Shown here one piece after another: positions 1-7,302 of a stretch of 32,776 bases of DNA. Source of the DNA: Alphaproteobacteria bacterium. GTDB taxonomy: Bacteria; Pseudomonadota; Alphaproteobacteria; Micavibrionales; Micavibrionaceae. Position 1 is the stretch's first letter. Every line of letters begins with the position of its first letter. The notes under the pieces were generated by a model. The model was not told the origin of the DNA and did not search any database. It saw only the letters and a program-made list of their open reading frames with translations. The DNA is taken from contig JANWLB010000015.1 in assembly GCA_025451095.1 (NCBI GenBank), positions 1-32,776 on the forward strand, read 5' to 3'. The translations under genes were made by a program, and so were the position numbers.

Positions 1-1586
1 AGCCGGAAAAGTTTCTCTACCGCGTCTACCTGACCAACACGCTGTACCAGACTCGTTTCCGCCGCTTTAACAAAAACGTCAAAGCCCTGGTGATGGAATG
101 TCTGAACTACAAGGGACTGGATTACCAGCATATGGCGGTATCCTGGATTTCCCTGCTGTTTCTTGATCCGGGACTGAGCGGTCTCAAGCCGCTGCTGGAA
201 GCCGCTAATTATAATGAATTCAAAAATGCCCTTGCCGATCCGGCAAGCGCCGCGCTGCTGACTGATCCCTTCCTGGTCACCGGCGTGGAAAAGCTGATTA
301 TTCCCGACACCAAAATCGAGATTTTCCTGACACGCCTGCGCTATTACTGGCTGGAACAGGCCGCGGAGCATAAAAAACCGTCTGAAGTGCCGCCGCTGCT
401 GGCCGCCCTGTCCCGCCACTGCTTCCTTAATGAATATGTTTTTGCCCTGACGGGGGAGGAGCAAAAAGCTGCCGATGCCCTTGTTAGCTCGATTCAAAAA
501 AAATCGCCGGATACGGAAGCGCCCGCAGATCAGTTCAGGATTCTGATCGCCAGCTGCTACGCGCCGATGTACGAATGGGCAAAAGGCAATGCACTCGAAA
601 CAACGCTTCTGAAACACAGAGGCGCGATGGAAGAAACCATCGCCATGCAGCTGCGTGAACCGCTGGAAGAACAGGAAATCAAAAAGACGATCCCTGCTCT
701 TGCTTCCATTGCCGACGACGTCTCGCTGAAAGTACAGTCGCAATATGAACAAAATCCCTACCCGCGCTGGCAATATATTGCTGCCATCAATTATGAGACG
801 GACGAGGTCCTCAAATCCATCGGCGCCGACAAAAAGGCTATGGATGTCCTGATTGCCGGATGTGGCACAGGCCGCCACCCGATCATGTCCGCCGTTTCGT
901 ATCCGCTGTCAAAAGTTCTGGCCGTCGATTTAAGCTCCTCGTCTCTGGCTTACGCCATCCGCAAGGCGCGCGAGCATAATGTCAATAATCTGGATTTCAT
1001 GCAGGCCGATATCCTGCAGCTGGGCAAGCTGAACCGCCAGTTCGACATTATAGAGTCTGTCGGCGTGCTACATCATATGAAGGATCCCCTCGCCGGCTGG
1101 ACCGTGCTGACCGACATGCTAAAACCCGGCGGCTTCATGCGAATAGGTCTTTATAGCGAGATCGCGCGCACCAGTATCGTCAAGGCACGCGAATATATCG
1201 CCGACTGGAAACTGGGGGACAGCACGGACGCCATTCGCGAAGCCCGGCAGAGAATCATGCACCTGCCGCCGGAAGATGCCCTGCACGCTCTGGTTGAAAC
1301 CAGGGATTTTGCCAGCACTTCAGCGTGCCGGGACCTGATTTTCCATGTGCAGGAATACCGCTTTACCTTGCCGGAGCTGAAAACTGTTCTGCCAAAACTG
1401 GGGCTGCAGTTCATGCGGTTTAACTTCTCCTCCCCGATCCCGCTGCGGCGCTACCGGAAGCTGTTTGCCGACAGCAAAACAGGCCGCTGCGACTGGCTGA
1501 ACCTTGATAACTGGCAGGCCCTGGAAGAAAAGCACCCGGAAACTTTCTTTGGCATGTATCAGTTCTGGGCGCAGAAAACCGGCTAA
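1..1586 (+). CDS. Class I SAM-dependent methyltransferase, 5'-truncated by the window
   Basis: The reading frame is already open at the left edge (it can be read from base 3), so the GTG at 90 is probably internal and the start lies outside the window. From that GTG, residues ~250-360 form a class I methyltransferase domain: motif I with GCGTGRHP near residue 257, an acidic VDLSSSSLAYA strand-loop (motif II), and an FDIIESVGVLHHMKDP stretch before LKPGG. The preceding ~240 residues are helical and could be TPR-like, but no repeat is clear. Proteins of this build (helical N-terminus plus methyltransferase) occur in alphaproteobacteria. The substrate is unknown. The gene lies directly upstream of the flagellin gene but is separated from it by a likely terminator, so a link to flagellin modification is only a guess. 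Confidence 0.8.
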   Translation, partial: PEKFLYRVYLTNTLYQTRFRRFNKNVKALVMECLNYKGLDYQHMAVSWISLLFLDPGLSGLKPLLEAANYNEFKNALADPASAALLTDPFLVTGVEKLIIPDTKIEIFLTRLRYYWLEQAAEHKKPSEVPPLLAALSRHCFLNEYVFALTGEEQKAADALVSSIQKKSPDTEAPADQFRILIASCYAPMYEWAKGNALETTLLKHRGAMEETIAMQLREPLEEQEIKKTIPALASIADDVSLKVQSQYEQNPYPRWQYIAAINYETDEVLKSIGADKKAMDVLIAGCGTGRHPIMSAVSYPLSKVLAVDLSSSSLAYAIRKAREHNVNNLDFMQADILQLGKLNRQFDIIESVGVLHHMKDPLAGWTVLTDMLKPGGFMRIGLYSEIARTSIVKAREYIADWKLGDSTDAIREARQRIMHLPPEDALHALVETRDFASTSACRDLIFHVQEYRFTLPELKTVLPKLGLQFMRFNFSSPIPLRRYRKLFADSKTGRCDWLNLDNWQALEEKHPETFFGMYQFWAQKTG

Positions 1587-1616
1587 TCCTATCCTCCTGA
1601 AAATATTATAGAAAAT

Positions 1617-1650
1617 AGACCCGCTCCCCCCGTGACTTCGGTCTTTTTTT
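1617..1650 (+). terminator. Likely intrinsic terminator after the methyltransferase gene
   Basis: AGACC (1617-1621) can pair with GGTCT (1640-1644), followed directly by a run of T residues to 1650. A smaller GAC-TTCG-GTC hairpin with a UUCG tetraloop lies inside and could form instead. It starts about 30 bases after the stop codon at 1586. Confidence 0.5.
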
Positions 1651-1669
1651 AGGGTAGCCTTCTTAGGTC

Positions 1670-1692
1670 TTTGTTAACCACCCCAAGGTTAA
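1670..1692 (+). promoter_or_regulatory. Inverted repeat TTAACC-N7-GGTTAA upstream of flagellin
   Basis: TTAACC (1674-1679) and GGTTAA (1687-1692) form a perfect 6-bp inverted repeat with a 7-base spacer. The 10-mer TTTGTTAACC (1670-1679) recurs exactly upstream of ctrA at 22561-22570. TTAA half-sites of this kind resemble CtrA boxes (known consensus TTAA-N7-TTAAC). Here the two TTAA cores are 11 bases apart and inverted, so the match is partial. It could be a CtrA or other operator. Confidence 0.4.
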
Positions 1693-1700
1693 TCTTAGAG

Positions 1701-1723
1701 AAAGCCGGGAGGATTCCGGCTTT
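1701..1723 (+). promoter_or_regulatory. Hairpin in the flagellin 5' leader
   Basis: AAAGCCGG (1701-1708) and CCGGCTTT (1716-1723) are perfectly complementary around a 7-base loop, ending 38 bases before the flagellin ATG at 1762. The T run after it is short (TTTT), so a leader stem seems likelier than a terminator. In Caulobacter, FlbT acts on the 5' leader of flagellin mRNA, and flbT lies just downstream here, so this stem is a candidate target (inference). Confidence 0.45.
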
Positions 1724-1761
1724 TAACTACATAACAGGAAACCTAGGAAAGGAAACCTACT

Positions 1762-3453
1762 ATGACCTCCGATGTCGTTCTTACGGCAGCGCTTCGCAGT
1801 AACCTGCTTTCGCTGCAAAACACTCAAAGATCTATCGACAGTACCCAGTTCCGTCTTTCTACCGGACGGAAAGTAAACTCAGCCCTCGACAACCCGCAGA
1901 ACTTCTTCGCCGCGCAGGCTCTTACGAACCGCGCCGGTGACTTGACGCGTCTGCTGGATGGCATCGGGCAGAGCATTCAGACCATCACGGCCGCCGATAA
2001 CGGTGTTACAGCCCTCACGAAACTCGTTGAGCAAGCTGATTCCATCGCCACGTCGGCTCGCGATGCGATCTCTAACTCGACCCAGACTGCCAAGGTCACG
2101 GGTGACGAAGACCTGACCGGTATTGACGACCTGACCTCTCTGGCAGGCATCGCCAACACCGACACCTTCATCATCACGGTCACTGACCCGGACAGCGTAA
2201 ACGGAGCTCCGGTTATCAGCGCCCAGACGATCACCATCAACACCAACGACTCCATTGAACAGATCGTTTCCGAAGTCAATGACCTGAACGCGGGTCTGAC
2301 GGAAGATGCGATCCTGGCCTCGATCGACGACGATGGTCACCTGTCGCTTGAAGCCGTCAACGGCGGCAAGCTGCGGGTTAACTTCGTATCCGCTGCTGGC
2401 ACCGATGCGGCGAACCTGGCTCTTGCAGAAGCCCTTGGCTTCGGTGAGCAAGCCAAGCTCATCAATGACAGCGGTAACGCTACCAACAACGTCGAGTTCT
2501 CGGTATCGAACACGGCCGTTCTGCAGTCTTTTGCCCTTTATGAGGCAGCGGGCGGCACGAACTTGGCCGAGCGCAGCGACTTGCTTGAGGACCTTGTTGA
2601 CTCAAGCGGTACCTCGCTGTTCAACAACCTTGACAACGCCGGCGATATTTTCAGCGTCGGTATTGACGGGGGCACGACGGTCAACATCGTTCTGAACGCA
2701 CTGACCATTCAGGGCTTTGTCGACGCCATCAACACCAACACTTCGCTGAACACCAAAATCGAAGCGGCTTACGACGAGGATACGGGCCAGATCTCTATTC
2801 AGGCCATTGATCCCGAAGTACAGAGCATCGAAATTGGCGCTATCGGTAACGCTGCCGGTACGGAAGTCGAATTCGGCTTCGGTGCGCAGGTGAACGGTGG
2901 CTTCGGTGCTGTTGGCACGAACCGTCTGCAGGAAAGCATCATCTTCGGCCCCGCTGCCGGAGAACTTGCAACTCTGCAGGACCAGTTCGACAGCGTTCGT
3001 GACCAGATCGACCAGTTGGTGGCTGACACGGGATACCGTGGCACGAACCTCCTGAATGGCGACGACCTGGAAACGTTCTTCAACGAAGACCGTACCAGCA
3101 GTCTGACCACAGCAGGCGTGACCTTCACGTCGTCTGGTCTTGGCATCGATGCCGCGGTCTTCCGCGACACGGGCTCTATCGACGCCGCTCTGGATCAGGT
3201 GCGCGCAGCACTTGATTCGGTTCGCAGCTTCGGCACGAGACTGTCCAACGACCTTTCCGTCATTCAGACTCGCCAGGACTTCACGTCCAACCTGGTGAAC
3301 ACGCTGAAAGCCGGTGCTGACAAACTGACCCTGGCCGACCAGAACGAAGAAGGTGCAAACCTGCTCGCTCTGCAAACCAGACAGCAGTTGGGTATCACAG
3401 CCCTCTCGCTGGCCTCTCAGTCGCAGCAGTCGGTTCTCCGCCTGTTCGGTTAA
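1762..3453 (+). CDS. fliC: Flagellin, filament subunit with an enlarged central domain
   Basis: This is the 563-residue filament protein. The N-terminal ~110 residues carry the conserved flagellin D0/D1 helix (TDVV/NLLSLQNTQ-like start, LSTGRKVNSALDNPQNFFAAQAL, later ITAADNGVTALTKLVEQA). The last ~100 residues carry the C-terminal D1/D0 helix, ending in QSVLRLFG. The ~300 residues between are Asp/Asn/Thr/Gly-rich and variable, as expected for surface-exposed D2/D3 domains. Many alphaproteobacterial flagellins are only ~270-300 residues, so this one is long. The ATG at 1762 follows AGGAAAGGAAACCTACT, a good ribosome binding site. The gene has its own leader structure and a strong terminator, so it is probably monocistronic. 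It is followed by its likely regulators flbT and flaF. Confidence 0.95.
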   Translation: MTSDVVLTAALRSNLLSLQNTQRSIDSTQFRLSTGRKVNSALDNPQNFFAAQALTNRAGDLTRLLDGIGQSIQTITAADNGVTALTKLVEQADSIATSARDAISNSTQTAKVTGDEDLTGIDDLTSLAGIANTDTFIITVTDPDSVNGAPVISAQTITINTNDSIEQIVSEVNDLNAGLTEDAILASIDDDGHLSLEAVNGGKLRVNFVSAAGTDAANLALAEALGFGEQAKLINDSGNATNNVEFSVSNTAVLQSFALYEAAGGTNLAERSDLLEDLVDSSGTSLFNNLDNAGDIFSVGIDGGTTVNIVLNALTIQGFVDAINTNTSLNTKIEAAYDEDTGQISIQAIDPEVQSIEIGAIGNAAGTEVEFGFGAQVNGGFGAVGTNRLQESIIFGPAAGELATLQDQFDSVRDQIDQLVADTGYRGTNLLNGDDLETFFNEDRTSSLTTAGVTFTSSGLGIDAAVFRDTGSIDAALDQVRAALDSVRSFGTRLSNDLSVIQTRQDFTSNLVNTLKAGADKLTLADQNEEGANLLALQTRQQLGITALSLASQSQQSVLRLFG

Positions 3454-3487
3454 GGCCAGGCGCGAAGCGCAAAAGAAACAGTTTTGG

Positions 3488-3516
3488 AACCGGCGGCGGC
3501 AACGCCGCCGGTTTTC
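3488..3516 (+). terminator. Strong intrinsic terminator after flagellin
   Basis: AACCGGCGGCG (3488-3498) pairs perfectly with CGCCGCCGGTT (3503-3513) around a GCAA (GNRA) tetraloop, followed by TTTC. It lies 34 bases after the flagellin stop. An 11-bp GC-rich stem this close to a highly expressed gene is convincing even though the T run is short. Confidence 0.8.
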
Positions 3517-3611
3517 ATTTGAGCGTTTTTACCCGGCATGAAAAACACGGCGCTATATTACAGAATCACTCAATAGATTTTTAAGATCGTGCGTGTTAAT
3601 ATTAAGACAGT

Positions 3612-3626
3612 GCAGAAGAACTCTGC
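3612..3626 (+). promoter_or_regulatory. Small hairpin in the flbT leader
   Basis: GCAGA (3612-3616) and TCTGC (3622-3626) form a perfect 5-bp stem with a 5-base loop, about 29 bases before the flbT ATG. A TTAATATTAA sequence with two TTAA cores lies just upstream. Either could be regulatory, and neither is proven. Confidence 0.25.
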
Positions 3627-3654
3627 TCTTTCCTGAAAATGAGGAAGAAATCCC

Positions 3655-4053
3655 ATGGCACTGATCATCGATCTCAAACCCGGCGAAAAAATTCTGATCG
3701 GCGAAGCGGTTATCATCAACGATGACCAGCGCACGCGGCTGCATATTTCCGGCGACGCGCCCATCCTGCGCGAAAAAGATGTAATGAAGGAGGAGCAGGC
3801 GGATTCGCCCTCCCGGAAGATTTATTTCCTTATTCAGTGCATGTATCTGGCGCGTGAACCCAAGGTTTACTTCGATAAATATTTTGCGATGATCCGCGAA
3901 ATACAAGACGCCGCACCGACCACGGCTTTTTTCTTTCTGAAGATCAATGAAATGATTCTGGAAGGGTCCTATTACAAGGCCCTGAAAGAGGCACGGGAGC
4001 TTATGAAGCACGAGGAAGAGCTGATCGAAAATGTCAAAAAACAACAGGCCTGA
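3655..4053 (+). CDS. flbT: FlbT, post-transcriptional regulator of flagellin
   Basis: The 132-residue product matches the FlbT family in length and pattern: an N-terminal small beta domain (LKPGEKILIGEAVI, RTRLHISGDAPILREKD) and a helical C-terminus (KIYFLIQCMYL, then ALKEARELMKHEEELIE). In Caulobacter, FlbT represses flagellin translation by acting on the 5' leader of flagellin mRNA until the hook is finished, and FlaF opposes it. The ATG at 3655 is preceded by GAGGAAG, a good ribosome binding site. The gene overlaps flaF by 23 bases, so the two are translationally coupled. The flagellin terminator upstream implies separate transcription. Confidence 0.93.
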   Translation: MALIIDLKPGEKILIGEAVIINDDQRTRLHISGDAPILREKDVMKEEQADSPSRKIYFLIQCMYLAREPKVYFDKYFAMIREIQDAAPTTAFFFLKINEMILEGSYYKALKEARELMKHEEELIENVKKQQA

Positions 4054-4504
4054 CAACTTGCCGAATAATCCTTATGCCGCCGCGGCCGGCGCCTACGACC
4101 AGCACGCGCGAAAGCACACGCCAGATCAGCGTGAGCTCGAGGGGCGCGTCCTTCTGAAAGCCGCCGCCCAGCTCCAGAATCTACAGAGCCGGTGGGAGAG
4201 CGTCACGCCAGCGGAACTGGACGAAGCGCTGACCTATAACCGCAAATTATGGACGATGTTTGTCGACACAGCCCTCGACGATGCCGATCCGAACCGCCCG
4301 GTCGATCTGCGCAATAACATTGCCAATCTCGGCCTTTATATCTTCAAGCGGACGGTGGATATACTGGCTTCGCCCCAGAAGGAGAAGCTGAATATCCTGA
4401 TCAATATCAACCGGGAAGTGGCAGAAGGCCTTCTCTCGAAAGTCAAAGACGCCACGTCGCCCGCAGAAAGCGGCGGCTCTTCCGGCGCGTCCGCAAAAAA
4501 ATAA
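4031..4504 (+). CDS. flaF: FlaF, flagellin export/translation regulator
   Basis: The 157-residue product carries the FlaF pattern: NPYAAAAGAYDQH near the N-terminus, then RELEGRVLLKAAAQLQ, a helical core with LDEALTYNRKLWTMFVDTAL and DLRNNIANLGLYIFKRTVDI. FlaF in alphaproteobacteria is needed for flagellin synthesis and secretion and works antagonistically to FlbT. The C-terminal ~15 residues are a low-complexity Ser/Gly/Ala tail. The start overlaps the end of flbT by 23 bases. Confidence 0.92.
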   Translation: MSKNNRPDNLPNNPYAAAAGAYDQHARKHTPDQRELEGRVLLKAAAQLQNLQSRWESVTPAELDEALTYNRKLWTMFVDTALDDADPNRPVDLRNNIANLGLYIFKRTVDILASPQKEKLNILININREVAEGLLSKVKDATSPAESGGSSGASAKK

Positions 4505-4505
4505 A

Positions 4506-4530
4506 GGCGCAAAACACCGCTGTCTGCGCC
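4506..4530. terminator. Possible weak hairpin between convergent flaF and FlaG-like genes
   Basis: GGCGCA (4506-4511) pairs with TGCGCC (4525-4530) across a 13-base loop, just after the flaF stop. An A7 run with flanking GTAAA/TTTAC lies at about 4545-4557, which would read as a T run for the reverse-strand gene. This is a plausible but weak two-way terminator. Confidence 0.3.
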
Positions 4531-4553
4531 CGCAAATCCTTCAGTAAAAAAAT

Positions 4554-5012
4554 TTACGCGAAAAAGCTCACCGCTCCGCCCACGGCCGAGCCACCCTGCG
4601 CGGCCGCAACATAAGCGGCAACCTGAGGTGAGGATGAAGAAACCTGTGTATCGTTACCGCCGACCGCCGCGTCCACATCCACTTCAGGCGCAGGCGCAGG
4701 CGACGACACAGGCGCCGGAGACGCCTTTTTCGGCGGGCTACTGGCCTCCACCGTCTCACTCTGACTTTCCTGTTCAAGCCGGCGCTTGGAAGGTATCTGG
4801 GTGACAACCGCGCCCGTATCCGGGTTTCTAAACTGGATGACGGCCTTGTCATGACTGACATCAACATCAACGTACGGGCTGATATACGGGGCCTGGGCCA
4901 CCTTCTGGACCCGGTCCGGGTTAGCAGCAAACGACTCAGCCACGCTGACCTGCTCGGCCGATGCACGGACGAATGAAGACGTCTGCAAGACTGAATTTGT
5001 GGCTTCAATCAT
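4554..5012 (-). CDS. FlaG-like protein with a Pro/Ala/Ser-rich tail
   Basis: This 152-residue protein is soluble, with no signal peptide. The middle (residues ~43-82) has the alternating pattern of the FlaG family: YVDVDVSHDKAVIQFRN followed by DTGAVVTQIPSKRRLEQ, comparable to the FlaG signature D.eTGEVVRQIP. The remainder is low-complexity Ser/Pro/Val/Ala. In other bacteria, FlaG proteins are encoded beside flagellin and influence filament length or stability. The position, divergent from the fliF cluster and convergent with flaF, supports a flagellar role. The identification rests on one short motif, so it is tentative. The ATG at 5012 has only a weak ribosome binding site. Confidence 0.65.
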   Translation of the reverse strand: MIEATNSVLQTSSFVRASAEQVSVAESFAANPDRVQKVAQAPYISPYVDVDVSHDKAVIQFRNPDTGAVVTQIPSKRRLEQESQSETVEASSPPKKASPAPVSSPAPAPEVDVDAAVGGNDTQVSSSSPQVAAYVAAAQGGSAVGGAVSFFA

Positions 5013-5637
5013 AACTGCCTAACCGTTTCTTCCATCTCACGAAACCGCCTCCCCAGACGATCCGTGACCCCATTTGCCGCATATAGAATGCAGGCATACT
5101 ACTCTATTATCAGCATATCGCGATTAGCCGCAAATGTCAAATTTCACACCTAAAAAACCGCCCTTTTTTGACTTAAAAAGCCCAATAAAAAATGACATTT
5201 ACTCTATTTTAATCTAAAAAGTTTTCCTATAGATGAAATAAAGAACAAAACAGCGCCCTTTATATAAAAACATATACTTTATCTTTGCAAAAATTATAAG
5301 AATTTCATTTTATTAAGGTATTTATTACTTAGATTTTATTTAATATATATTCGTAAAAAGCCACTCAAAAATATTTTACGTATTGCATTTCGGGCCGGAA
5401 ACCGGTCCCTGAAAATATCTCCGACTCGCGGTCTTCGGCATTGCCCCGAATGCCATGAACATGCATGGAAAAAGCCTCCAAAACAGACTATACTAGTTAA
5501 TGTCATGTGGCTGAAAAGCCGATTCGGCCGCATGAGCCGGAATATCAAAGGTGGCCCTCCGCTGCCGTTTTCCCGCTTCTTCCCGGGAGTTACCGTTTGC
5601 AACTGATAAACAAAATTAAAAACCAGGGGTCGAATCT
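5013..5637. promoter_or_regulatory. 625-base divergent intergenic region with an AT-rich block
   Basis: The region lies between the divergent FlaG-like gene and fliF and must hold promoters for both. Bases 5161-5340 contain only about 38 G/C of 180 (~21% by hand count), against well over 50% in the neighbours. AAATGTCA (5132-5139) and TGACATTT (5193-5200) form an inverted repeat, and TACTCTATT occurs at 5100 and again at 5200. The last ~250 bases have normal GC and several small hairpins. A reverse 88-codon frame (5336-5602) has no protein-like features. No sigma54 -24/-12 element with correct spacing was found. Confidence 0.6.
5392..5528 (+). promoter_or_regulatory. Run of hairpins upstream of fliF (possible structured leader)
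   Basis: Successive potential stems are: GGGCCGG/CCGGTCCC (5392-5409, loop AAA, one bulged T); GGCATT/AATGCC (5437-5454, 6-base loop); GGCT/AGCC closing a GAAA tetraloop (5509-5520); and the near-palindrome GCCGATTCGGC (5518-5528), which shares bases with the previous stem. They end about 110 bases before the fliF GTG. Whether they are transcribed is unknown. Confidence 0.3.
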
Positions 5638-7278
5638 GTGAATAGCTTTCTTGAGACGCTCAAACAACTTGGACCGGCACGGCTTGCCCTGATGGGCGGA
5701 GTCCTCGTCGGCCTTTTGATGTTTTTCATTTTCGTATCCATGCGCGTCTCAACGCCGGAAATGAAGCTCCTCTACAGCGACCTGTCCGCCTCCGATTCGG
5801 GAGCAATTTCCTCCAAACTCGAGGAAGCCCATATCGACTACGATGTCTCGCCCGATGGCACGCGCGTCATGGTCGCCGGCGACGAGGTTGGCCGCGCCCG
5901 CATGCTTCTGGCACAAAACGGTCTGCCCAATGGCGGCTCCATGGGCTATGAAATTTTCGATAAGCAGTCGGGCTTTGGCACCACGAACTTCGTTCAGAAC
6001 ATCAATCAGGTCCGCGCGCTTGAGGGCGAACTGGCCCGCACCATAGGGTCGCTTGAAGGTGTGCGCAGCGCCCGCGTTCACCTGGTATTGCCGCAAAGAG
6101 AGCTGTTCAGCCGCGAAAGCCGCCCAGCCAGCGCCAGCGTTTTCATTGCCGTGCGCCCGGGGGGCCAGCTGGGGCAGGAACAGATCATGTCGATACAGGC
6201 CCTGATCGCTTCGGCCGTACCGCAACTCAAGGCGCAGAACGTTTCGGTGATCGACAGCAATGGCAACCTTCTGGCCCGCGGCGGCGAGGACGATAACTCC
6301 ATGCAGGCGCTCAAGGCTGAGGAAATGCGCCGTAGCTACGAACAGCGCATGACGCGTGGCGTTGAGGACATGATCGGCCGCGTGGTCGGCTTCGGCAAGG
6401 TACGCGCCAATGTCACGGCGGAGCTGAACTTTGACCGCATCAGCACGAATGAGGAGCTGTATGACCCCAATAGCCAGGTGGTCCGCTCCGCACAGACGAC
6501 GGAAGAAAACAACACTGAAAGGCAGCCGCCCTCGGCCGATGTTTCCGTACAGAACAACCTGCCCGGCATTGCCGGCGATCTGTTCGTCGACCCCAAGCCC
6601 GTGGTTGAGAGCAACAAGGTCGAGGAAACGACGAACTACGAGATCAGCAAGACCGTGCGCAGCCTCACCCGCGAGGTCGGCGACGTCAAACATCTTTCCG
6701 TTGCGGTTCTTGTAGATGGCACCTACACCGAAGACAAGGATGGCAAGAAAGTCTATCAGCCGCGTTCCCAGGAAGAGCTGGATAAAATCTCCAACCTGGT
6801 AAAATCAGCGATCGGCTATGACGAGAAACGCGGTGATACGCTGCAGGTTTCCAATATGCAGTTCGTCGACATCGAGGCCAGCGACGAATTCGTCGATGAC
6901 AACCGTCTTTTCGGCTTTGAGCGCAGCGATCTTCTGGATGCCGTCGAAGTTATAACCATCGCCATCATGGTGGTGCTGGTCGTCCTGCTGGTGCTGCAGC
7001 CGATGATCGGCCGCCTGCTGGCCTCCGAAGGCGCCGCCGCCGATAATATTGAAGGAGCGCCCGAACTTCTGGCCGGCAAGCCGGCAAGCCCCGCACTGAC
7101 CGGCCCCAGCGGACAGCAGTTCGAGGTCCCCGTGGCGGAAGAGGAAAGCCTGATAGACATGACCCGCGTCGAAGGCAAGGTGAAAGCCTCCTCCGTCAAG
7201 AAAGTCGAGGACATCGTCGATAATTATCCATCCGAAACCGTATCTGTCATCCGCAGCTGGATGACGCAGGAAAGCTAA
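5638..7278 (+). CDS. fliF: FliF, flagellar MS-ring protein
   Basis: The 546-residue FliF forms the MS-ring in the inner membrane, the base for the C-ring and export gate. The first transmembrane helix is at ~residues 16-35 (LALMGGVLVGLLMFFIFV), followed by the periplasmic ring-building domains (LYSDLSASDSGAISSKLEE, NINQVRALEGELARTI, VRSARVHLVLPQ). The second helix is at ~437-457, and a cytoplasmic tail ends in a short acidic helix (VEDIVDNYPSETVSVIRSWM), the known FliG-binding type of end. The start is GTG at 5638 behind AGGGG. It is the first gene of fliF-fliG-fliH-fliN, with a 24-base gap to fliG. Confidence 0.97.
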   Translation: MNSFLETLKQLGPARLALMGGVLVGLLMFFIFVSMRVSTPEMKLLYSDLSASDSGAISSKLEEAHIDYDVSPDGTRVMVAGDEVGRARMLLAQNGLPNGGSMGYEIFDKQSGFGTTNFVQNINQVRALEGELARTIGSLEGVRSARVHLVLPQRELFSRESRPASASVFIAVRPGGQLGQEQIMSIQALIASAVPQLKAQNVSVIDSNGNLLARGGEDDNSMQALKAEEMRRSYEQRMTRGVEDMIGRVVGFGKVRANVTAELNFDRISTNEELYDPNSQVVRSAQTTEENNTERQPPSADVSVQNNLPGIAGDLFVDPKPVVESNKVEETTNYEISKTVRSLTREVGDVKHLSVAVLVDGTYTEDKDGKKVYQPRSQEELDKISNLVKSAIGYDEKRGDTLQVSNMQFVDIEASDEFVDDNRLFGFERSDLLDAVEVITIAIMVVLVVLLVLQPMIGRLLASEGAAADNIEGAPELLAGKPASPALTGPSGQQFEVPVAEEESLIDMTRVEGKVKASSVKKVEDIVDNYPSETVSVIRSWMTQES

Positions 7279-7302
7279 AGGCACGAAAAGGCAGAGTGAA
7301 TA

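Noticed and set aside
1701-1723. Flagellin-leader hairpin as a terminator of the upstream gene
   Set aside because: A better terminator exists at 1617-1650, and the T run here is only four bases with the gene start close by.
5460-5500. Possible c-di-GMP-I (GEMM) riboswitch, because AAAGCCTCC is present before fliF
   Set aside because: The other conserved GEMM segments and the required paired stems are absent, so the short match is probably chance.
5551-5566. Possible sigma54 promoter upstream of fliF (TGGCCCTCCGCTGC)
   Set aside because: The GG and GC elements are separated by 9 bases instead of the strict 10, so it should not work as a -24/-12 promoter.
5336-5602. Reverse-strand 88-codon open frame upstream of fliF
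   Set aside because: It has no recognisable domain, its composition is unlike real genes here, and it crosses both the AT-rich block and the hairpin cluster. It is best read as a chance frame.
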